NCBI GenBank assembly: GCA_964023205.1
Contig: OZ026848.1
Coordinates: 27,143,912 to 27,207,911, forward strand
Reading direction: 5' to 3'
Source of the DNA: Lutraria lutraria
Lineage: Eukaryota; Mollusca; Bivalvia; Venerida; Mactridae
DNA length: 64,000 nt
In this document: piece after piece, positions 12,201 through 21,800 of the stretch
How positions within the stretch are numbered: position 1 is the stretch's first letter
Layout of the letters: the number at the start of each line of letters is the position of its first letter
The notes under the pieces: model-generated
Databases searched by the model: none
What the model was told of the DNA's origin: nothing
The model's input: only the letters and a program-made list of their open reading frames with translations
Position numbers and translations under genes: made by a program

Positions 12201-13988
12201 AGACATTTTTAGTGCGACATGTTTTTTAATACAGAATATGACAAGCCATTCCTTTCTATAGTAGTGTTGTTACCATGGGTTCACATGAAGATTGATAATT
12301 GGCAACAAGTACTCTCCCTGGGGGAGAAGGTGTTAAAATAAAGTCGTTACAAACAGTGAGAGTAACATTAGACTAGAGTAAGCAACAAAAATAAGAGTCA
12401 ACCATTAAAACCAGGATTATTTAACTGGACTTGTACACATTATTCCTATTTGTTTATCTTGTGTATTTCAGAAATAGACGGCCCACCACCATTCCTGCCA
12501 AATTCATTTGATCGAGTTTTGTTAGACGTGCCATGTAGCGCTTTAGGACAGCGACCTTCATCTAGAAACAGAATGACATTAAAATCTTTACAGTCATACC
12601 CTACATACCAGAAAATGTTTATTGAATCTGTTAGTATCTTGTTATTTTAAACTTGAATTAAAGGCCACCTGTGAACAAAGGTCCTTTGTTAGCTCTTTAT
12701 TTATATTTTGGTATGATAGAACAAATAAAAATTTGATATAAGGCTGACTGTATATAAAAGTAATATTTTTTATCACTTTGTTTGGTTTTGTTCACAGGTA
12801 TGACTGTGTATGAAATTATTATCGTGTACTGTATGCAGAAAAAATTTGTGAATAGAGATCATCAGGATCTTAACTCTGATTGTTTTCTGGTTCAAGCATT
12901 TTCACTTAATATTTACCCTAGAATGTCAGACTCTTGAATAAATGAAAATGTTCAGGCAACCTGAACAGCATGCTGTTTTTTTTGGGTTTTTTTTGCTTTA
13001 TTGATAAAGCATATGTCACTAAAGTGATATCAAAAAGGACAATTTTATACTCTTTAGATTTTTATTGCATGCCAAATGTGATTTTTCTGCAGACTTCTGC
13101 AGATTTGATGATTACTGATGTCATTTTTGTGAGATATGTAAATCTGTTTGGGAAGTCTGTGTGGATTGTAGGTTTCAGACAATATACTTCTAAAAAACTC
13201 TCTGAACAGATATCGTGTCTGACCAATTATTTTTAGAATGCTTTCTGGTTTTATTCCGTCCATTAACAAGAAGTTTCCTCTCCTGATCAAGAACCAAAGA
13301 CACGCCTAATTATTGTATTGACATATTTATCATACTTTTCCTTTTTACTTTCAGGGCATTCAGCTTTTAAAACTTGGGGGCACACTAGTGTACAGTACAT
13401 GCACATTAACACTGGAAGAAAATGAGAGACAAGTTGCATGGATACTTGAAAAATATCCATATCTAAAACTTGCTGAACAGGTAAATTATGTTTGTATTTG
13501 ATGGGCGGAGTTAGAAGTTGGGGCGTGGCTAGAAATAAATCCCTCCCCCCCCCCCCCCCCCTATAAAATCTGACCATCATAATTGGAAAGTGTTATGGCA
13601 TATTCATTTCAGTATTTCAACTATGGTCCAGTCTTTTGGAACAGTATTGTTAGAGTATTTCAAGGGTAGAGTTAGAAATGAGAGGTGTGGTTTGGCATAC
13701 CCTCCCTCTCCCTCTGAGGCTATAATGCAGTCTTTTACAACCGTTTTGTTTGAATATTTCTGTCTTATGACAAGTACTTTACTTACCCATTACTTGTACT
13801 TCTACCTCATCGTGTTATTTCAGGTACCTCATCTTGGAGATGTAGGGAGGCCCTGTAAAGGATTAACGCAAGCACAATGTGACCTTCTTCAACGATTCGA
13901 TCCAACAAGTGTTACCAGCAAATCTCAACATTTCACGGACAATGATACAATTGGGTTTTTTATTGCCAAGTTTGTGAAGGAGAGCTGA
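3118..13988 (+). CDS. NSUN6: NSUN6-type tRNA/mRNA cytosine-5 methyltransferase, complete 11-exon gene
   Basis: NSUN6 uses SAM to methylate C5 of cytosine in tRNA acceptor stems (C72 of tRNA-Cys and tRNA-Thr) and in some mRNAs. Exons: 3118-3207, 5401-5553, 6151-6255, 7342-7435, 8970-9129, 9694-9854, 10876-10916, 11677-11806, 12472-12629, 13355-13480, 13824-13988. All have GT-AG borders and the phases agree. They total 1383 bases, 460 residues (human protein about 469). A PUA-like RNA-binding region spans about residues 85-205, followed by the Rossmann methyltransferase. SAM motif I is DMCSSPGGKT (249-258), and D275 is the acidic ribose-binding residue in VVALDK. The DVPCS motif has C333 and YSTCT has C380, the two catalytic cysteines of the family. 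The protein ends with the family's GFFIAKFVK signature. The gene looks intact and functional. Confidence 0.95.
3629..3742 (-). CDS. Possible first exon of a minus-strand gene inside NSUN6 intron 1
   Basis: The ATG at 3742 opens 38 codons (MSAADMHVFVWRLLDEKRLF..., ending HHEIS) and stops exactly at a consensus GTAAGT donor (3628-3623), phase 0. The peptide is amphipathic to hydrophobic and looks coding in composition. No partner exon is identified with confidence, and the minus-strand exon at 2878-3061 has no good acceptor in front of it. It could be an alternative upstream exon of that divergent gene or chance. I do not recognise the sequence. Confidence 0.3.
5401..5553 (+). CDS. NSUN6: NSUN6 coding exon 2
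   Basis: Residues 31-81, phase 0 to 0. Acceptor TTTCTTTTTAAG, donor AAG|GTATTT. Contains the conserved PPTFTTLRVNTL motif (PPSFTTVRVNT in the human protein). Confidence 0.92.
5611..5635 (+). ncRNA. Hammerhead-ribozyme-like core (candidate)
   Basis: CTGACGA, a short GGC-TAAAT-GCC stem-loop, then GAAAC, in the order of a type I hammerhead (CUGANGA - stem II - GAAA). One extra A precedes stem II, and stems I and III are weak in the flanks. Similar cores occur in Penelope-like elements. It lies in NSUN6 intron 2. Confidence 0.25.
6151..6255 (+). CDS. NSUN6: NSUN6 coding exon 3
   Basis: Residues 82-116, phase 0 to 0. Includes the conserved HPALKDVLVIPSRGP segment that leads into the PUA region. 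A MITE begins about 30 bp past the donor. Confidence 0.92.
6287..6464 (+). mobile_element. MITE, CAGTCAAA family, in NSUN6 intron 3
   Basis: Begins CAGTCAAAGC after TA and ends near CAGGTTGGACTC, with internal GGCCTTTATTGACAGG and GGCCTTTATTCTGAGG blocks. The same internal blocks occur in the copies at 29901-30064 and 60043-60225. The copy is diverged. Confidence 0.55.
7068..7265 (+). mobile_element. tRNA-derived SINE (Thr-like head)
   Basis: The head has an A-box-like GGTCTAGTG and a B-box GGTTCAATTTCC, spaced as in a tRNA, with an anticodon-loop-like TTTGTAA. A non-tRNA body follows to about 7265. There is no stable acceptor stem, so it is not a functional tRNA gene. Confidence 0.45.
7342..7435 (+). 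CDS. NSUN6: NSUN6 coding exon 4
   Basis: Residues 117-147 plus one base. It encodes the PUA motif CGMAVLRGADVFVLGI, matching C-G-N-A-V-L-R-G-A of the human protein. Donor GTAAGT. Confidence 0.93.
7701..7795 (+). mobile_element. tRNA-derived SINE head (Ser/Leu-like)
   Basis: GCCTCCGTGGTCGAGTGGTT is a typical A-box head and GGTTCGAGC the B-box. The same family appears reversed at 22780-22942 and degenerate at 30715-30953. Confidence 0.55.
7801..8106. repeat. GGGCCCT-flanked dispersed repeat
   Basis: Bounded by GGGCCCTCATTTGACG and GGGCCCTGG, with internal mirrored blocks (CGAAATTCGGCCCCATTCCCC; AAATTCCCCTACC). It may be related to the AATTGGGAA family read on the other strand. It abuts the SINE head at 7701-7795. 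Confidence 0.35.
8310..8569 (+). repeat. Tandem duplication, about 131 bp x 2
   Basis: The block starting TTTCTGTTCAGTTTAGAATA is repeated immediately at 8441. Differences are a base change early in the copy and two fewer T in a poly-T run. The low divergence indicates a recent duplication. It lies in NSUN6 intron 4. Confidence 0.85.
8970..9129 (+). CDS. NSUN6: NSUN6 coding exon 5
   Basis: Residues 148-200 plus two bases. The donor at 9130 (CTCAG|GTTTGT) is chosen over the GT at 9119. Only this choice keeps the frame into exon 6 and yields VKLRGTGVKM, which aligns with P-E-L-K-G-M-G-I-R-M in the human protein. Confidence 0.9.
9470..9665 (+). mobile_element. 5'-truncated SINE body and tail
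   Basis: CATGTGAGGAAGCTGTCAAGCT and a tail with GGCTGTTGGTGTTACGTTTA resemble the body and tail at about 30810-30950 (GGTTGTTGGTGTGATGTTTT). The tRNA-like head is missing or unrecognisable. It ends just before NSUN6 exon 6. Confidence 0.4.
9694..9854 (+). CDS. NSUN6: NSUN6 coding exon 6
   Basis: Residues 201-254 plus one base, ending in GTAAGT. Includes LPSIVCMHVLDPQPGE and the start of SAM motif I (DMCSSPG), which is split by the intron inside its first glycine codon. Confidence 0.94.
10032..10364 (+). repeat. Dispersed repeat, TTGGGAATATGACCC family, copy 2
   Basis: Shares GACCCATACCCTTGGGATTGG, AATTGGGAATTTTTGTCTGTG and a CCCAAAAAATCCCTGTGT end with copy 1 at 956-1285, in the same order and orientation. 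It lies in NSUN6 intron 6. Confidence 0.6.
10484..10566. repeat. GC-rich palindromic island
   Basis: An abrupt GC-rich stretch (GGGGGGCATTGCCCCCCTG, then AAGGGCTCTGCCCTCGACC and GGGGACCTGCGCTCCCCAG) of three successive short hairpins inside an AT-rich intron. Composition is unlike its neighbours, so it is probably the end of a mobile element. Confidence 0.5.
10876..10916 (+). CDS. NSUN6: NSUN6 coding exon 7 (41-nt micro-exon)
   Basis: Residues 255-268. Completes SAM motif I as GGKTNHIGTLMKNE. Acceptor CATTTCAG, donor GTAATT. Confidence 0.92.
11214..11480. repeat. Dispersed repeat with internal inverted repeat
   Basis: AATTTGTGGGGATTT is mirrored by AAATCCCCAACGAAAATT. Open frames on both strands arise from this symmetry and are not considered genes. 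It lies in NSUN6 intron 7. Confidence 0.35.
11677..11806 (+). CDS. NSUN6: NSUN6 coding exon 8
   Basis: Residues 269-311 plus one base. Encodes GRVVALDKSTAKVKK with the SAM-binding aspartate D275, then CYAQDSTKCV. Donor GTAAGA. Confidence 0.92.
11995..12130 (+). repeat. Degenerate short tandem repeat (about 20-bp unit)
   Basis: Variants of AGACAGGGAGTCACATA recur irregularly, such as AGGGAGTCTCATAAGAC and AGACAGTGAGTTACTTAAG. It lies in NSUN6 intron 8. An old, decayed minisatellite. Confidence 0.45.
12472..12629 (+). CDS. NSUN6: NSUN6 coding exon 9 (catalytic PC motif)
   Basis: Residues 312-364. PPPFLPNSFDRVLLDVPCS carries the release cysteine C333 and continues as ALGQRP. The conserved SYPTYQKMF follows. 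Donor GTTAGT. Confidence 0.94.
13355..13480 (+). CDS. NSUN6: NSUN6 coding exon 10 (catalytic TC motif)
   Basis: Residues 365-406. GGTLVYSTCTLTLEENERQ carries C380, the nucleophile that attacks the target cytosine in this family. Confidence 0.94.
13547..13562 (+). repeat. Poly-C tract
   Basis: An uninterrupted run of C between two NSUN6 exons. It is likely length-variable and error-prone in sequencing. Confidence 0.8.
13824..13988 (+). CDS. NSUN6: NSUN6 terminal coding exon 11
   Basis: Residues 407-460 and the TGA stop. Contains LLQRFDP and the C-terminal GFFIAKFVKES, both family signatures. Confidence 0.94.
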   Translation, partial: VPHLGDVGRPCKGLTQAQCDLLQRFDPTSVTSKSQHFTDNDTIGFFIAKFVKES

Positions 13989-14073
13989 TAATACAGAGAG
14001 CAATCTTCTTACACATACATATATATGCTAATAATAGCAAATCAGCCATAATCTTTTGTAGCAAATATTCCCT

Positions 14074-14079
14074 AATAAA
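14074..14079 (+). other. Polyadenylation signal AATAAA for NSUN6
   Basis: A canonical AATAAA 85 bp past the NSUN6 stop codon, the first such hexamer downstream. Confidence 0.6.
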
Positions 14080-14152
14080 TGTGCCTACCTTGATTAATGC
14101 CCCTACTGTCTGGGAAGAATAAAAAGGCTCGACTCACTATAAAAGTTTTAAT

Positions 14153-14400
14153 TAAACCATCCTCAAACAAATGTTTGTTTGCGGTAACTACCCAGAGAAT
14201 TTTCAGTGGGTAGGTAGGAAGGAATTTTTTTATTTTACAATTTAATTTTATATTGAACCCAAGATACATACATGCCAGAATGCTATTTTTTATGAAATTT
14301 TTTACCCATAAGGCCAAAAAAAGTTGTGTAGAGGAGCCTTTTTCGTGAGTAGGTACCGGAAGTTTTACTGCAAACAAAACAATTTTTAAGGATGGCCTAA
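14153..14400. mobile_element. MITE with AGGCCATCCTTAAAA-type termini
   Basis: The left arm AAACCATCCTCAAACAAATG and the right arm ACAATTTTTAAGGATGGCCT are inverted copies, each followed inward by TTTGCAGTAA-like and GGGTAGGTA-like blocks. Related copies are at 39626-39804 and 40735-40976. Confidence 0.6.
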
Positions 14401-15720
14401 TCTTATAAATAATTCCAAATACATAAAAGAATCATCAGAACAAGAGCTTGATGAATGAACATTTTTTTGTAAAAGTTACGCCCCTGGGGGACATTTATTA
14501 AAATCAATCAGTAGATTCTTTATAATCTTGAATCTGTTTTATTGCCTTGGACCAAATGAACAAATTATTTTGTGAGTTGTTATTTCTGAGTTGTGAGTCC
14601 AGTTTCAAAATGTGCGTACACTTGGGTCAAACTAAACCAATCCAGAATCAAATTTTTGAAATTATAAAAAATTCAGCTTATTAGCTTAATTTTAGGGGAT
14701 GGGACTTGTCTATCTTACTCCGTTTTATATCCTTGGGGCTTTGATAGTCCAAGTTGCGTTGAATAATTTTCACCCTTCAACCAATGATGTGTTGTATACA
14801 GATAAACCTTGATGTTACGACCACTTTTGGGACCAAAAATATCTGGTCCTATTATTGAGGTGGTCTCATTTTCAAGTAATAAATCTGTGATTTAAGTTAA
14901 ATGATTTTTAATTTGATATTGATATGAATTCTGTTCTGAACTTGAAATCTATAAACATGCTGTTATAAGGTGATTTTTAATTATGCTTTACTAGTTGATA
15001 ATATTCTCCAACCCAAAATAAAGAAACTATATGTTTGTGGATTGCTTTTAGCTCATTTAGAATATTTGTTTATATTTTTTATTATCTTACTACCTTGATA
15101 AGTTGTTATCTTTAATATATTTAATTTAAACTTACCTAAAAGGATAAATATGATAGAAATGTGTGATAAGTTATTAATGTTTTCATGTAAATGAACTACT
15201 TGCTAGAACATTTTTGCTGTTAAAACCCTATTTTGAAACTTGCATCCTCTAAAAATTATGGATATATTTTACCTACAAAACATCGGGAATATTCATTGTT
15301 TCATTCACTGGATTCTTCTCTGACAGTGAGGTTATAAAAACAGGTTCAGTGATTGGTTTCTGATTACTGTTACACCATTGATCAGTCAAGTTTTGAAATC
15401 AACTGATCAGAAGCTTTAATTTTACTGTAAATTATGAAACCTTAAAACTGTGTTGATCTGATTCTTTTTGTTTTGTTAGTGGATTTGCGGGTATTTCTGT
15501 GAACATGTACTGACTTACACCGGGTATATTTCTGCCTTTTATGTTTAACATATTGATTTTCTTCATAGATTTTTGCACCAAGGTTATAAAACATAAGAGC
15601 TGTATCCGAGCTCAAATCTTAATTGTATTCTCTAAGTATTTCAGATGAAAATGATTAATTAATTAATGTTTAATGATTCATTGCATATTCAGATCAATTA
15701 TGCTAACAAAATGACAAACT
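14401..15720. other. Intergenic AT-rich DNA, no gene seen
   Basis: No open frame with coding character. A weak GGTGGTCTC-type fragment at about 14810-14890 resembles the interior of the CAGTAAAAC MITEs. Confidence 0.5.
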
Positions 15721-15724
15721 TGTG

Positions 15725-15850
15725 TTAGCAGTCACCTCAGAATAAAAGTTTCCCTTTCGTTGATGATTTCGAATAAAGGCTGTTTATCAATAAAGGCCAC
15801 ATTTTGTTTTTCCAAAGGATGGCCTTTGTTCACATCGGACAGATCAAAAG
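15725..15850 (+). mobile_element. Fragment of CAGTCAAA-family MITE
   Basis: Contains GAATAAAGGCTGTTTATC, AATAAAGGCCACATTTTG and GGATGGCCTTTGTTCACATC blocks, also seen at 60043-60225. The termini are eroded. Confidence 0.4.
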
Positions 15851-16080
15851 GCAAATTGTAAGATTTGAGCTTGGAAACAATTCTCTAATTTTACTTGGAT
15901 TCTGTATAAATTTTGTCTTAGTATGTGTTCAAATCTTTAATCGCTTATTATCTAGTGTTGTTATAACCTGTGACTTTCCTCTTGCAACAGCAACATTAAG
16001 TAAGCATTTACTAAGAATATTTAAATCTGTAGCATTAGGAGTATTTTTTTTGTCTTTTCAATATATACAGTGTTAATTAA

Positions 16081-16225
16081 CATGTTCATGCTGGCATTGC
16101 TTTTGGTGGGTGGGTAAACGACCATTGAAATTTAGAGAGAAATATTTTGTTCTTTTAAAAGTCGGTCTTAATAGGGGGGTGGTTGTAATTTCTGGGTGGT
16201 CGTAAGTAGGGGTTTTACTGTATGT
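16081..16225. mobile_element. Fragment of CAGTAAAAC-type MITE
   Basis: Contains GGTGGTTGTAATTTCTGGGT and ends GGGGTTTTACTGTATG, matching the right terminus of the TA-flanked MITEs. The left end is not recognised. Confidence 0.35.
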
Positions 16226-16385
16226 GTTTATGATAAATAAAAACTTGTACTGAATTGATGCAGGGTACCGAAAGATGTTTTTATGATAATTAAAATCTTG
16301 CACTGTCTTGATGCAGGGTACCGAAAGATGTTTTTATGACAAGTAAAATCTTGCACTGTCTTGATGCTGGGTACCGGTATATGTT
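16225..16385 (+). repeat. 53-bp tandem repeat, about 3 copies
   Basis: GATGCAGGGTACCGAAAGATG recurs at 16257 and 16310 and, diverged, at 16363 (GATGCTGGGTACCGG). It abuts the MITE fragment. Confidence 0.75.
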
Positions 16386-16539
16386 TTTGTTAAGTTTCGT
16401 TGTTGTTGCTGCTGTGTTCAGTAAAAACACTTGGTGTGTGGTTGTAAATATTAGCACATGGATTCTTTTCTTGAATAACAATTTAATAACAGTAACAAAG
16501 TTTCTTATGATGGTATTGTGTAGGACTTAATTTTGTTTT

Positions 16540-18590
16540 TGAAATACAATGTATAAGCAACCAGAAGAAACCTGTACATCTGTTTTATATTTGGATAATT
16601 GGTGAAAGAAATTTATTGAATCATAATTGCTACCAGATATTAATATTTATATGAGATCTCCAATAACATCCAGTGACTTTAACCAATACACTTATCATTA
16701 CAAGGAACCATTTATTGTCATTAAATATCTATATGCCTTATTTTAGTACATGTACTTCATTTGTATTATAGTAAAATCTACTCACATTCATTATTTATTA
16801 TTTCTATGTAACAAATGCAAGCTCTGAAAAATACAATGTATTGAAAACAAATTTAGACTTCAGTTTTGTTCTCAACTATAAGATTAATAACAACATGTCT
16901 AGGGTCGTGGGGGGAAAAAGTATCGTGAAGTTGAGTAATCAGAAACAAAAACAACTTGGTGCATCTTGAATCAAGGCAAAATGATGATAAATTAGAAGCT
17001 TGTAAAGAAAATAGCCGACGAAGAAAGTTTCAGCCAAAAATTCATCCAATTAAAAATAAACTCACAAAAAATATTAGTTTCCATAAAAGATCGGAAACTC
17101 TTTGGAATTTGTTGTACAATTTTTGGGTGGAAGTGATTTATAATTCATAGCTATGATTTTTGCAGCTAGTACCTAAACTAGTCATTTTATGCCCCAAGTT
17201 CTTCTTGCAATTATCCATTATATATTGTTTTACATATACATCTAACACATTTTTACACTTTCACAGAATGTTTGTCAGTTGTAGGGTAATAGCCCCTTTA
17301 ATGTACCAGTACTTGTGAAATCACTGGAATTTCCTGTCACGTATACAAGAGACTATATTTATAATTACCCTTTCATGTAATACTAGTACTTTACATGTCC
17401 AATCCCTTACATTTATTATCATTTTCATTAGCAAAGACTGGCCTTGATAAATGAAATGTGGCAAAACTGTTAGACATGTAAATTAAAACTAGCGCAATGA
17501 ATGACTGAAAGTTTCAACAATCCTGTTTCGTTTCATTAATGTGAAAAATGATGCAAAAAGGAGTGTCAGTTATGGCTACAGTTACTGAATTCATGCAAAT
17601 TATCATGCTCCCTTGTTTTGCCAAACAAGCTGGAGACTGGAGATGTTTTATATTTTGTTTTAAGTTGATCTGTATCACAGAGAAAAAAACAAGAAGGGGT
17701 GTGTAGGAGCAGATCCTGAAAACCACACTGAGACTAAGTGTATGAATTGCCTATTAACATCCGGGACCATTATCATCCCAGTTAACGTTTAGGGAAAAAA
17801 CGCTGCTGTTAGCAAGGACTTATATACATACATATATAGGTATAATCCTTGCTGTTAGTAAGATATGCTTTGGGTATTTAAGTGTGTGCTTTTGAAGTGT
17901 CACATAGAAAGACTCTGTCTGTAATAGTTATTAACCGACAGGGATGAGGTTTCTGTGATTTTTCTTATGCCAATTACTGTTAATAGCGAAAATGAAGTAA
18001 TTTTATGAAATTTCAAGTAGTGTTAGTCTATTTTAAAGAGCGGGAAATTTCGCAAAATGGTCGAAATCTTAAACGCTCCATCTCCGACAGAGTTACTCCC
18101 CTTACTTTAAAATACGCCATTTGTTGCCAATGTTGTCATGATTACTTCTATTCTTCTAATGGGTTTATTTTAGGTAAGTTTTCAAACTAGAGTGGATTCT
18201 TATTGACATTTGGGCGTCAAATAGTTCACATTTTGATTGCTGTATGATGTTAATGACTGTCGAAGCAAAATAAGTCGTCAAAATGATTATATATCCTAGG
18301 TCTGTGACTAAGTTGTGACAACTGGAAGTCTCATCCTCGTGCATGGCAAGGAAAAATAACAATATTCCTCTAAGTGTGCCTTTGACCATTGTGCAAAGGT
18401 GCAGAATATCGTCTTGCTATATGAAGGATATCTGGATATATTTCAAGATAAAATATAGTCAGTAACTCGTTTAGCAGTGGATATCACAGAGAGACCGAGT
18501 GTACCTGAGATAATAATTTGGTCAGTTTACGGCAGGTAGTTGTATTAACGGTAGATGCAACTAAAAATCCGGTCGAAACACTTGTCGTTA
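16540..18590. other. Intergenic DNA upstream of the candidate promoter
   Basis: Mostly AT-rich. From about 17.9 kb CpG content rises locally. An isolated GTAAGT directly after a T-rich TTTTAG occurs at about 18170, and short open frames occur on both strands (minus 18165-18389). No gene can be supported. Confidence 0.4.
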
Positions 18591-18597
18591 TCCACGC

Positions 18598-18607
18598 GCG
18601 CATGCGC
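18598..18607. promoter_or_regulatory. NRF-1-type palindrome
   Basis: GCGCATGCGC in the context CGCGCGCATGCGCAGT is a perfect match to the NRF-1 half-site palindrome typical of CpG-type animal promoters. It is 206 bp upstream of the ATG at 18813. CpG-rich strings are otherwise rare here. Confidence 0.5.
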
Positions 18608-18812
18608 AGTCGCATTGAAAAGAATGGACATATAGTAAAACTTTTATTGATTTATGCCGTATCAATACTTATCTTCGGAAAATATTTATGGTATAATGTA
18701 ATAGTTAAGTACTTTGAGATTAAGCATGCATGAATAATTTTGATGTATCGTCTTGTAATTAGGCTAAATTAATGGGAAAAAGTTCGACATTGCCGATCGA
18801 GTATTTTGAAAA

Positions 18813-18847
18813 ATGGCGGAAAATTGGCGGAAAGACGTTAATAAGTG
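18813..18847 (+). CDS. Unidentified plus-strand gene, candidate exon 1
   Basis: Eleven codons plus TG. Donor G|GTAAAT at 18848. Joining to 27148 makes a TGG codon and keeps the frame. The overlapping ATG at 18772 in another frame (MGKSSTLPIEYFEKW) would not join in phase with 27148. Confidence 0.4.
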
Positions 18848-21800
18848 GTAAATTGGTGCAGAACAGGCGTAAAGACCGATGGATGCATTTGTTCAAAATC
18901 AATGTTTTTCAATAATTGATACATCAAAGAATCATCTGCATTGATTTGTTAGGCGATTTTGTTGACAATGTTTCCTCTGTGTAGTTGTGAAATTTCTCTA
19001 AAAAGGGGTCGAATTGACAACTTCTAAAAAATGTATGCCTCTTACTGCGACATACATGAAGTGGTTTTCCTCACTTCTTATACCAAAAATGATACTGGGA
19101 ACACTTACTGCACACAATCTTCTGTTACTTCCAATATTTATTAAATGTTTTGGTGAAAAGATAATGATCATTTAACTAAAACATGTGCACAATGTCGGGC
19201 ATTTTTTCAGCTTTTTAACATGGTTACCAAAACAACAATCGGTTAATGATTGACAAAAACATGACAATTTTATTTGAACATGTACACAAAGTCGGGCATG
19301 TTTCCACCACGGCGTGATAAACGAAAAAAAAAAGAATCTCATTTAAGGGTGATCACTCATGAGCTTTTGTGATACAAAGCAGTCTAACTAAATGTCGTAA
19401 AATTTCAAGTTGAAATTATTATATTTTTTATCATCTTATGTAGTCAACAATGTTATTTAAATGCATAAATAATTTCAAAGTGGTATGTTCTTCATTGCAA
19501 ATTTTTACTGCTTTTACGACATCCGACCTGATTACGGCAGTCAATTTAGTTAGTCTGCATTTATACAACAACCATATGCCGTTTAGTATTTATCTGTTAA
19601 AAGTTGTTAAAGTTTGTATGAATACATTTATATAACCTGGTTTGCAGATATATTGTTCTTAAAAATGGTAAAAAACATTGTTCATTTCTTTTTAACGTTC
19701 CTTTGAAATATTTGCTGTTGTAAAACGGTGGGTGGGGTAAGTTTTCATCAAGTTTAGCATTATGAACACATTTCCGTTGAAAAATATTCATCCATAGTTC
19801 ATACAAGTCCATCAAATATTGTTTCTGATTATGCATATGTGGTTATTTATACAACATGCAGTGGTTTTGTTTTGAAAGAGGTCATTAACTAAGGAAATAT
19901 CCAGTTTTTGCTGAAAAGAAAAGCTTAGAGACCTAACATTTCACATGATAACTTTCTTATATGAACATGGACATGTGCTTTTTATGTCATATTTTTAATT
20001 GGTGTTTAACCTACTTCAGCATAATCAATGTCAATCAAAATCCTTGTTACTCCTTAAATACGTAAAAAATGGATAAACATTATTCATAACCCCTTATTTT
20101 TTAGACATTTTATTGATCTTATTTTGGTAAATAACTCAGTGTTTGAAATAGTACCCAGTCAAGAAATAGGCATAAAGTGGACATATAATGCTTCCACATT
20201 CAGGCTGTGATACAAACAGTACATTTTTAAAGTGATTTGGTTAATATTTACTGAAATATTTGGTTATTTATCTACCCACACCCCTTTTTCAAAACCATTA
20301 TTAGGAAAATTACCGATTTTGGGTATATCACTAAAAAGTAATTTTACGAAAAAGTTAAATCATGGACATATACTTTTCATACTAAAAACTGAATGACAAC
20401 ATGCTATTCTTCAAAATTAAATAAGAATCGAAACATGCTTGTTACAAGAAAATTTTTTGATTTCACGAGTGATCACCCTTAACTCGTCATTTCTCGATCA
20501 ATTTATAAGATAGGGAAAAATAAGTACTACATTGCTAAAACAATAGAATATCGATTAATTATTGATCATCTATACACCAGCTAGGCGACGACACCTTATG
20601 CTAATACATATACGATTATCGAGGAAGTTGCATCTACCTCTAAATACAACTACCTGGTTTACGGCTAAATACATGTTTACTTATAAAATTATATACAATA
20701 AAAGGATGGAACTCCGCTCGCCAAAATCACATTCTCATTTTAATACCTCTCAAATAAACCTAGATTTTTTCGCCAACCTTTTCCTAGGAAACTAAACTCT
20801 GGGCCTTTTTTCAAAAAATTGGGAAGGGGCCTTAGCCTTCCATTTTGGGAAATTCAAGCGCAACTTTTGGCCAAATTTTGAGAAGCTTAGACTACTGAGT
20901 TTGAATAGCATTGTATTTTTGGGAATTTATTGCCTAAAATTGGGAAAAAAACAGCCTTTTTGCAATTGGGAAGTCACCGAATTCGGCCTCTGTTATAGAA
21001 GAAAAAAAACACCCTGAAACTGTACTTAGATCAATAGCAGATATAATTTCTCTTTTCTAAAAATGTATAGGTTTCCATAGCTGTTTGTAATGACTTAGAT
21101 GCACCATCTCTCAGAAGCTAAAGTTGTACCCGAAACACGCGTCTAGGTCGAGATCTTGCACCTTGCACACACACATTTTCAATTTCCATTTAGTCAAAAA
21201 CAAAAAGTAGCAATTTTAAAGCAAAATCATGGGACTACGAAGTAATGATCTTACTAAAACGTGCTGTAAGCATTTTAGCCGGAGATGATTATTAAAGACG
21301 GAATCAATTACGAAAATCCCATGTACTAAACCCATAACGACTGATCAAAATGGCGACTTCATCAAATAGGCTCAAATTCAGGTATCATTATTACTTAGCT
21401 TCGGATAAAAATATAAAAAGTAACTGCATGAGGGGCTTTAAAAATCTTTTGAAGACATGAAATTTATCCCGACTACATCACAATATAACTTTAAAAAGTT
21501 GTATTTGCTTACGAAAAATACATGTTTTTTTAGATAACAATCTTTCTGGGTTTTCGTCCATTCATGAATCGTCAAATCTTATCCAAAGAAATTTGTCAAA
21601 TTTGAAGAAGATACTTACCATATAACTTCGTGAAGTTCTGTACCAATAATAATATTAAAGTGGAACCAAACGATTGAAATAAGAAAAAAACGATTTTTTC
21701 AAAACAATCATTTTTACACTATTTATAGTGCCTCTCTGAAAATACATATTGCTCTATCAATTTATGTAGATATTTAATGAAATTAAAATTTAATAGCGGA

